DNA from: a virus
Strand: one strand, 5' to 3'
IMG/VR virus record: IMGVR_UViG_3300007345_000403
Span: 1-20,167 of that record
Length of the DNA: 20,167 nt
The notes under the pieces are model-generated. The model was given only the letters and a program-made list of their open reading frames with translations. It made no database searches and had not been told where the DNA came from. Shown here piece after piece: positions 14,066 to 20,167 of this stretch (position 1 is its first letter; each line of letters opens with the position of its first letter). The translations under genes and the position numbers were made by a program.

Positions 14066-15759
14066 TGGCAGAACCACTATACAACGTACCAGAGGATTAT
14101 AAATCTGGTCTTGCGGATATTCTTAAAGAAGCTAAGAATATTTATGAAGCAAAGAAAGGTGCTGGTTACCAAACATATACTGGGGAACAGATTGCTGGGT
14201 TTTCTCCAGATGAACTTGCAGCTATGCAGGGTATTGCTGGTCTTGTAGGAAAAGGACAAGAGTACTTTAAACCTGCTGAACAAATTACGTATGGTCAGTT
14301 GGAACGCTTTACTCCTGACACTGCTCAACAATATATGTCACCGTATCAACAGGCAGTTGTAGATGTAGAAAAGCGTGAGGCTCGTAGACAAGCTGAACGT
14401 ACAATGCAAGATATTGGTGCAGGTGCAGTTAGCAAAGGTGGATTTGGTGGGTCACGTCAAGCTATTCTCGAAGCCGAAGCTGGTAGAAATCTGCAACAGC
14501 AATTAGGTGATATTCAAACTCGTGGTTCTCAAGCTGCTTTTGAAACTGGTCTGCGTTCATTTGAAGCACAAAAAGAACGTGAACGTGCAGCAGCGTCTGG
14601 GTTGTCTTCTCTTGGACAAGCTGCTCCTAGACAGGCACTTACAGAACTAACTGCATTGTCAGGTATTGGTGAAGCACAGCGTGGTATGACACAGGCTGGT
14701 CTTGATATTGCTCGTTCAGAATTTGAAAGACAGCAGCAATATCCATATGACTTGCTTGGTCAGTATCAGGCAACTCTATATGGTTACCCTTATCAATCTA
14801 CTCAACAGTTCCAACCAAAGGCTAAAGCTTCTGCTGCACAAAACCTTGCAGGTTTGTTAGGTGCGGGTGCTAAAGCATATGGTAGTGGTATGTTTAGTAG
14901 CTTTGGTTTTAATACTGGTGGTCGTATTGCTTACAACTCTGAAGGTGGTTTATCAGGTGTTATAAAAACACTGGCTGATGGTATGACAGTAGGTAGTGAT
15001 AAAGATATGACACCTGCGGGTCAGGCATTAAATAAAGCAAAACTTGCTTCTAAAATGTTAGAATCATATTCTGGTTTACAAGAATCTATTGGAGCATATG
15101 GAACTGCTGCAGAAGAAGCTTTTAAAAAACAAGCAGAACTAGCTGCAGAAAGACAAGCTGAACTAGAAAAACAATCTTCTCCTTTAAATTATATTAGTGA
15201 TTTACTTATTGGATATGCTGCTGCAGACCCTGAAGCAGGACTTGGTTCACAACTTGCTGGTGCTGCTACTTATGCAGAGGAACAAAGAAGTATAGTTGAT
15301 AATGAAATAAGGCAAATACAAAAAGATTTAGCTGAAGGAAAAATTTCTCAAGCTGAAGCTAACTTAAAAATACGTCAAGCAGAACTTAAAGCATCTAGTG
15401 ATATTGCAGATGTCTTTGATACTGATACAGATATTGAATCAGCGGATATAGGACAACTAAAATCAATTGCTGCTCAAATGTCAGATGTTAAGTTTTATCC
15501 AGATACAGGAGTTCTGGAAGGAACCCCTCAAGCAAAAACTGAATATTTAAATATTCTTAAAATTTTAACTAATGCTTTTAAAGAATCAGGTGGTGATTAT
15601 ACTAAAGCATTAGAAGCATTATCAAAAACTAGAAAACCAATAAAAGACCTTGATGATGTACCTAGTGTTCCGCTTGACCCTAACAGTCCTGCAGCCAAAG
15701 CAGATAAGTTTAAACAGTCTAAAAAAATTAGTGATTTAGCACCAAAGCCAACGACATAA
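14065..15759 (+). CDS. internal virion / DNA ejection-type protein (medium)
   Basis: This 564-aa protein is mostly helical. The N-terminal half carries YMSPYQQAVVD (90-100), RREARRQ-type charged helices and GGFGGSRQA (125-133) with a following RN...DIQ..G block. I recognise this order from internal virion proteins of marine podoviruses. Residues about 257-280 are an Ala/Gly-rich hydrophobic stretch followed by NTGGRIAYNSEGG (283-295). A charged coiled coil (about 345-372) and a second hydrophobic patch (about 374-390) follow, and the C-terminus is disordered and Pro-rich. It lies directly before the 1255-aa protein, like the middle members of the T7 and P22 ejection sets. No enzyme motif is visible. 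Confidence 0.65.
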   Translation: MAEPLYNVPEDYKSGLADILKEAKNIYEAKKGAGYQTYTGEQIAGFSPDELAAMQGIAGLVGKGQEYFKPAEQITYGQLERFTPDTAQQYMSPYQQAVVDVEKREARRQAERTMQDIGAGAVSKGGFGGSRQAILEAEAGRNLQQQLGDIQTRGSQAAFETGLRSFEAQKERERAAASGLSSLGQAAPRQALTELTALSGIGEAQRGMTQAGLDIARSEFERQQQYPYDLLGQYQATLYGYPYQSTQQFQPKAKASAAQNLAGLLGAGAKAYGSGMFSSFGFNTGGRIAYNSEGGLSGVIKTLADGMTVGSDKDMTPAGQALNKAKLASKMLESYSGLQESIGAYGTAAEEAFKKQAELAAERQAELEKQSSPLNYISDLLIGYAAADPEAGLGSQLAGAATYAEEQRSIVDNEIRQIQKDLAEGKISQAEANLKIRQAELKASSDIADVFDTDTDIESADIGQLKSIAAQMSDVKFYPDTGVLEGTPQAKTEYLNILKILTNAFKESGGDYTKALEALSKTRKPIKDLDDVPSVPLDPNSPAAKADKFKQSKKISDLAPKPTT

Positions 15760-15772
15760 TAGAGTTACATTT

Positions 15773-18700
15773 ATGATTGCTCCTAACACACAAGAATTTT
15801 ATAATTTAAAAACTGAAGTTGATAATCAATTAGATACAGGTTCTATTGATAGTCAAGAAGGTTTGAAAAATTTTCTTGAAAGTCAAGGCGTGGGCTTTGA
15901 TGAGTATATGACTGTGCTTAATGACTTTGAAAATCAAGAGCCTACTGCCGAAGATAAACTTAGAGAAAGTCCTTTCTATATTATTCCAGACCCGGTAAGA
16001 ACTATAGGTGCTTTTGTTGGTGAAACAGTTAGTGATTTAGGTACATTAGGTGGACAAGCAATTGAACTTATAGGCGGTAAAGAAAAACGAAAAGAAGTTG
16101 AAGGTGGTTTAAAGAAAGCTGCAGAAGTAGTTGAGGAATATACTCCCAAACCTGTATCATATTTTTTTAAAGAAAAATTTGACCCTAAGTTAAGCACATC
16201 GGAAGCTATTGCCTCTGAACTATTGCAGTTTGGAACAGCGGCAGGTGCAGTTAAGCAAACTATAAAAAATATTGTAAAACCTAAAAGCAAATTAGGCAAG
16301 GCTGCAGAGGCTTTTGGAATAGGTGTAGCTGCAGATGTTTTAATTAGAGATGAAGATGAGCAAATAACAACAGAATTAATTTCTTTAATTCCGGGAATGG
16401 AAAGTGTTGTAGAAGATTTAGTAATCAATCCAGATGATTCAGTTGCTGAGAAAAGACTTAAACAGCTTATTGATTCTGCTGCAGGTGCTGGTATTATTGG
16501 TGCGGGTTTTGCTACCTTGGCTCCTATTTTAAAAACAGGCGGCAAAAAAATACTTAATAAATATAAAGCTGTAACCAAAGATAAAGTTACAACACCTGTA
16601 AAACCTTTGGGTGAGGCAAAGGTTGTTGAATCTGCTGTTGAAGATATTGGTAATGGTATTTATAGACAAAGAAATAAAATAATAGAAACAATTGGTAAAA
16701 TTAATACTGGACTAGGTAGAGTATTTACTTCTAATTTGTCTATTCCAAAACCACTTTATGAATCTATTCTTAAAAAGAATAGTTTTGTAAAAGCTAATGA
16801 AATTATTAGTAGGTCTGAATTAAAAAAATTAGAAAGTTTACAGAAAAAATATGGCGGTGATTGGCAAGTAATGAATAAGGTGTTGGATGGTACAGCATCT
16901 CAAGGAGATATTCAATCTTTAAATCCAGAAATTATTAAACAGTTAAACACAATGCGTAATATGTTAGATGATAAAACTCAACTAGCATTAGATTTACTTG
17001 AGTTACCTATGGATAATGAATTACGTATTCAGCTTGATAAGGGAATGGGTGCATACCTTACAAGAACATTTGAAAACTTTTCAAATCCTAGTTGGTCTAA
17101 AAAAATTATGTCTGTTGTTGATAATAAAATTGACATCACAGATGCTAACAATACTGAGGTTATAAAAATTGTTAATAATGCAAGGAGACATTTTAAAAAA
17201 ATGTATCCTTCTTATACGGAAGCACAGATTGATGGTATTATTGATACTGTTATTAGTAGTGCAAAAAATAAAGACCAGATGAGTTCTATTATTGATATGA
17301 TTAGCGGTAGTGGTTATGGTGGACCCGCAGCTAAAATTCTTAGAGGAAGACAGGACTTAGATAAACCTATCTTAGAATTACTTGGTGAAGTAAAAGATGT
17401 TAAAAGAAATTTTATTGAAACAATTTCCAATCAAAATAAACTGATAGCTAAAGCAGAATACTTGCAGGATATTAAAAAATTTGCTGAACAAAATTTAAAT
17501 AAAGAGGTTAAACTTGATGGTTTGATTCCTTTTATTCCAACAGACGTGGCAACATTTCTTAATAAAGCAGAACCCGGAGTTGTGTCTAACCTTGGAAAAA
17601 TATCTCAAAAAGAATTAGGTGAGTTGGGTAAAGCTGCTGACCCTGTAGGTTTAAATAAGTTTACTACAACTGACCAGCTTTCTACAATGCTTGAAAAGGG
17701 AGTTGATTTATTTGAGTTAGATAGTAATAGTGCTTTAGGAAGAATATATAATGCTACGGTTGCAAAGCCTTTAGCATACACACAGGCAACAGAAACTATC
17801 TATGACCATACTGCTTATCTTTTAAATACTGCAGGTATGTTCCAACAACTAGCAGTTAATGGTTATTTGTTTAGACCATCAGGTATTAAGAATGCAAAGA
17901 ATGCCGCTTATAATATTATTCAAAGAGTTAAAAAAGATGACCCCGAAGCAATCAATACTATTAGAATATTATTAGAAGAATCTGTATTAGATTCTGATAT
18001 TGCTGTTGAGAATATTAAAAAAAATATAGATAGGTTTGGAGAAGATATAGAGAATACTGTTTTAAAAGCAGCCAAGAGAGGTATCAAAGCACCGGGTCAA
18101 GTTTACGGTGGTATAGATGACTTTGGTAAAATAATGGCTACCTTTGCAGAAGTAGAAGATTATAGAAAAGTCTTCCCAAATTTAACCGAAGAAGAACTTC
18201 TTAGAAAAGCTGCTAAGAATGTTCGTAATACTATGCCTTCTTATACAACAGGGGCTTTTTACGCTCGTGCTTTAGGTCGTGTTCCTTTAGGAACATATGC
18301 TATGTATCCTGCAGAAGTTTTAAGAACAAGTGCTAATATTTTAAAAATAGGGGTTAGTGATTTACGTGAGGGATTTAAAACTGGTAATAGTGCTTTAGCC
18401 CAAAAAGGTTTTAATAGATTAGCATCTGCTGGTGGAGTTACTGCAGGTATAGTTGCGTATAACAGAAGAAACAACGAAGCAATGGGAATTACAAAAGAAG
18501 ATGAACGTGCTATAAATATAGTGTCTCCCGAATGGCAGCAAAACAGTACAAAAATTTTTACACAACCATTATATCTTGACCCAAAAACAAATGATGTAAT
18601 GACAAAATTTACAGACACATCTACTATAGATGCACATGAGTTTCTTAAAACACCTATTCGTGCTATAATAGGTAGAGTAATGGCAGGTGAAGAAATTACA

Positions 18701-19540
18701 GATAGAGAAATAGATGATGCAGTTTGGAGTGGTTTTAAAAGTATCATGTCTCCTTTTGTTTCTGAAAAGTTTTTAACAAGCGCAGTCTTAAATGCATCTC
18801 GTGGTGTAGATGATAATGGTAATCCTGTTCCATATGTTGAAACATTAGGTGATAATTTTTGGGGAAGAATTGTTTATGCTGTACCTGAAATAGCAAAACC
18901 CGGTAGTTTAAAAGGCCTTAATAAATTAGAGGAAGCCAAAAACTCTGAAGCGGTACTAGGTAAAGATGAGGGTGTTTCTTACGGAGGATTTCCTAACAGA
19001 GCAAAAGAACAAGAGTTCTTTTTAAAGACAGGTATTAGAAATAATACAATGAACTTTTCTAAATCTGTTGGTTATAGTATATATAAAGACGTGCAAGAAA
19101 TTAATAAAACAAAACAAGTATTTAAAGATTATTTAAAAAAAGAAGTAGGCATTCGTCCAATTACTCCTGAAATTGCTGACGAAATTTATGATAAGTATCT
19201 TTCAATACAACAGCAAAAAAGAGAATTACAAAGTAGACTATTAGATAAAATTAATATTATATCTAATGTACAGTATTATACTAAGGATTCAAACGAACCA
19301 AAAACTTTTGGAACTGAGGGTATATTAAAAGCTGTGACATCAAAAGGAAAGTATAAAGTTAATCCACTTATTCTTAGGACGTTAGCACAAAAAAAGAATG
19401 GTTTTTTCCAACCAGATTCATTTTCAAGTAGTGAGTTGTCAGAACTATTTAAAGATAAAAAACTACCCTTGGAAGTTATAAAAGGTTTAAAAGAAATAGA
19501 AGTAGGTATAACAGGTTCAGCATTAAAGGATATTAAATAA
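15773..19540 (+). CDS. large internal virion / DNA ejection-type protein
   Basis: This 1255-aa protein is the largest in the window. It has an acidic start, several amphipathic or Ala/Gly-rich patches in the first 260 residues (best at 235-253, SAAGAGIIGAGFATLAPIL) and long charged helices in the middle. A C-terminal block around VSPEWQQNSTKI (917 on) continues through FLKTPIRAIIGRVMAGEEIT and PFVSEKFLTSAVL. That block matches one I know from large internal proteins of many marine phages. Its size is close to T7 gp16 (1318 aa), but no lytic transglycosylase motif (E with GLMQ-type block) is seen at either end. The start has only a weak GAG six bases or more upstream. It probably enters the host with the DNA. 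Confidence 0.65.
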   Translation: MIAPNTQEFYNLKTEVDNQLDTGSIDSQEGLKNFLESQGVGFDEYMTVLNDFENQEPTAEDKLRESPFYIIPDPVRTIGAFVGETVSDLGTLGGQAIELIGGKEKRKEVEGGLKKAAEVVEEYTPKPVSYFFKEKFDPKLSTSEAIASELLQFGTAAGAVKQTIKNIVKPKSKLGKAAEAFGIGVAADVLIRDEDEQITTELISLIPGMESVVEDLVINPDDSVAEKRLKQLIDSAAGAGIIGAGFATLAPILKTGGKKILNKYKAVTKDKVTTPVKPLGEAKVVESAVEDIGNGIYRQRNKIIETIGKINTGLGRVFTSNLSIPKPLYESILKKNSFVKANEIISRSELKKLESLQKKYGGDWQVMNKVLDGTASQGDIQSLNPEIIKQLNTMRNMLDDKTQLALDLLELPMDNELRIQLDKGMGAYLTRTFENFSNPSWSKKIMSVVDNKIDITDANNTEVIKIVNNARRHFKKMYPSYTEAQIDGIIDTVISSAKNKDQMSSIIDMISGSGYGGPAAKILRGRQDLDKPILELLGEVKDVKRNFIETISNQNKLIAKAEYLQDIKKFAEQNLNKEVKLDGLIPFIPTDVATFLNKAEPGVVSNLGKISQKELGELGKAADPVGLNKFTTTDQLSTMLEKGVDLFELDSNSALGRIYNATVAKPLAYTQATETIYDHTAYLLNTAGMFQQLAVNGYLFRPSGIKNAKNAAYNIIQRVKKDDPEAINTIRILLEESVLDSDIAVENIKKNIDRFGEDIENTVLKAAKRGIKAPGQVYGGIDDFGKIMATFAEVEDYRKVFPNLTEEELLRKAAKNVRNTMPSYTTGAFYARALGRVPLGTYAMYPAEVLRTSANILKIGVSDLREGFKTGNSALAQKGFNRLASAGGVTAGIVAYNRRNNEAMGITKEDERAINIVSPEWQQNSTKIFTQPLYLDPKTNDVMTKFTDTSTIDAHEFLKTPIRAIIGRVMAGEEITDREIDDAVWSGFKSIMSPFVSEKFLTSAVLNASRGVDDNGNPVPYVETLGDNFWGRIVYAVPEIAKPGSLKGLNKLEEAKNSEAVLGKDEGVSYGGFPNRAKEQEFFLKTGIRNNTMNFSKSVGYSIYKDVQEINKTKQVFKDYLKKEVGIRPITPEIADEIYDKYLSIQQQKRELQSRLLDKINIISNVQYYTKDSNEPKTFGTEGILKAVTSKGKYKVNPLILRTLAQKKNGFFQPDSFSSSELSELFKDKKLPLEVIKGLKEIEVGITGSALKDIK

Positions 19541-20167
19541 TGGCTAAGAAAAAATCAGACACATCAGGATTGTCGGGTATTATTAAAAACGTACCTCGTG
19601 AGATTGACATCAAGGGTCAGCCTCATATGTTGGCATGGATTACACCTAAAGAAGGTAAGACATTGAAAGACCTTGGTGGTGCTGGTAAACCCGGACCTAT
19701 GGGTATCCCTGCTTACTACGGTGAAGACCCGGGGTTTGATGGTGGAGGTGGTGGGTCAGCACAGGATGACCCGGGAGGTCGTGAGGATACTTCTGCAGGA
19801 GATACCAGTACATCAGATGCTGAAACAGATGACCCAGATACACGTGGTGATGTAAGCGATAGCTATCGTGGTAGCGTAGGCACAGGATTTGGTAGTTATA
19901 AAGGTGGTGCTTATGAAGGAGATGATGATAGGTCGGGAAGGTCTTATGCCGATACAAGCTACGCTTTCCAAGGTTATGGCGGTCCTCGTGATATAGGTGG
20001 TGCTACTCAAGCACAACTTGATGAACTTGCTAAAAGAGATTCATGGTTATCAAGAAAAATATTAGATGAAAGAGAAAAAGGAAATGTGTATGGGTATAGT
20101 GTAAACCCAGAAACAGGTAAAATTGTAGGTATATCACATAAAGATACAACAGGTATTGGCGGTCTTA
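19540..20167 (+). CDS. internal virion-type protein, 3' end outside window
   Basis: The frame opens with a TAATG overlap at 19538-19542 and stays open for 209 codons to the window edge. Residues about 10-65 include NVPREIDIKGQPHMLAWITP and GGAGKPGPMGIPAYYG. This 'GQPHMLA.I.P...L..LGG.G.PG..GIP' block recurs in marine phage virion clusters, and its function is unknown to me. Residues about 66-160 are low-complexity, rich in Gly, Asp, Ser and Thr, and likely disordered. The last part turns helical (AQLDELAKRDSWLSRKILDE). Its place after the largest internal protein suggests another ejection-type or internal component. Confidence 0.7.
   Translation, partial: MAKKKSDTSGLSGIIKNVPREIDIKGQPHMLAWITPKEGKTLKDLGGAGKPGPMGIPAYYGEDPGFDGGGGGSAQDDPGGREDTSAGDTSTSDAETDDPDTRGDVSDSYRGSVGTGFGSYKGGAYEGDDDRSGRSYADTSYAFQGYGGPRDIGGATQAQLDELAKRDSWLSRKILDEREKGNVYGYSVNPETGKIVGISHKDTTGIGGL

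Noticed and set aside
15976-16578. - strand frame of 200 codons opposite the 1255-aa gene
   Set aside because: Low-complexity Ser/Pro/Ile peptide typical of the antisense of an AT-rich gene; no other - strand gene is supported.

Overview
The window looks like the late virion-structure region of a tailed bacteriophage of the podovirus kind, most likely a marine one. This rests on four things: a P22 gp4-like head-tail adaptor, a gp10-like tail hub, several adhesins of types common in marine phage genomes, and a set of large internal (ejection-type) proteins. Every gene lies on the + strand, the DNA is AT-rich, and the genes are almost gapless. Thirteen of 22 junctions are the stop/start overlap TAATG. 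No tRNA, rRNA, integrase, CRISPR array or convincing terminator was seen. The host cannot be read from the sequence. Family names come from remembered sequence patterns, because no search was run.

Layout. Positions 1-556 hold the tail of an upstream gene and two small, very basic proteins (123 and 44 aa) that both end in NRLY. The head-tail adaptor follows (556-1227), then two tandem paralogous zinc-ribbon-like proteins (1227-1803). From 1803 to 10958 is a roughly 9 kb adhesin cassette: a large repeat-containing fibre (773 aa), a small beta-rich virion protein, a fibre with a carbohydrate-binding-like module, a 59-aa accessory protein, a small fibre, a C1q-domain protein, a fibre with a peptidase S74 self-cleaving chaperone, a tail-collar protein, a tail assembly chaperone-like protein, a broken gene remnant (9556-9726), a small membrane/coiled-coil protein, and a second tail-collar fibre. 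The gp10-like hub (10967-12847) comes next, then two small unknown proteins. The window closes with internal/ejection-type proteins of mostly increasing size (245, 564 and 1255 aa) and the start of another gene that runs off the end.

How it fits together. The adaptor and hub would close the capsid portal and form the tail. The genes between them would supply several alternative or cooperating receptor-binding proteins, with small chaperones to fold them. The last block would supply the proteins delivered into the cell with the DNA. The most unusual points are the number and modular make-up of the adhesins, N-terminal tag types shared by pairs of adhesins, local GC-rich patches inside adhesin tips that suggest module exchange, the tandem zinc-ribbon pair, and the broken gene before the membrane protein.
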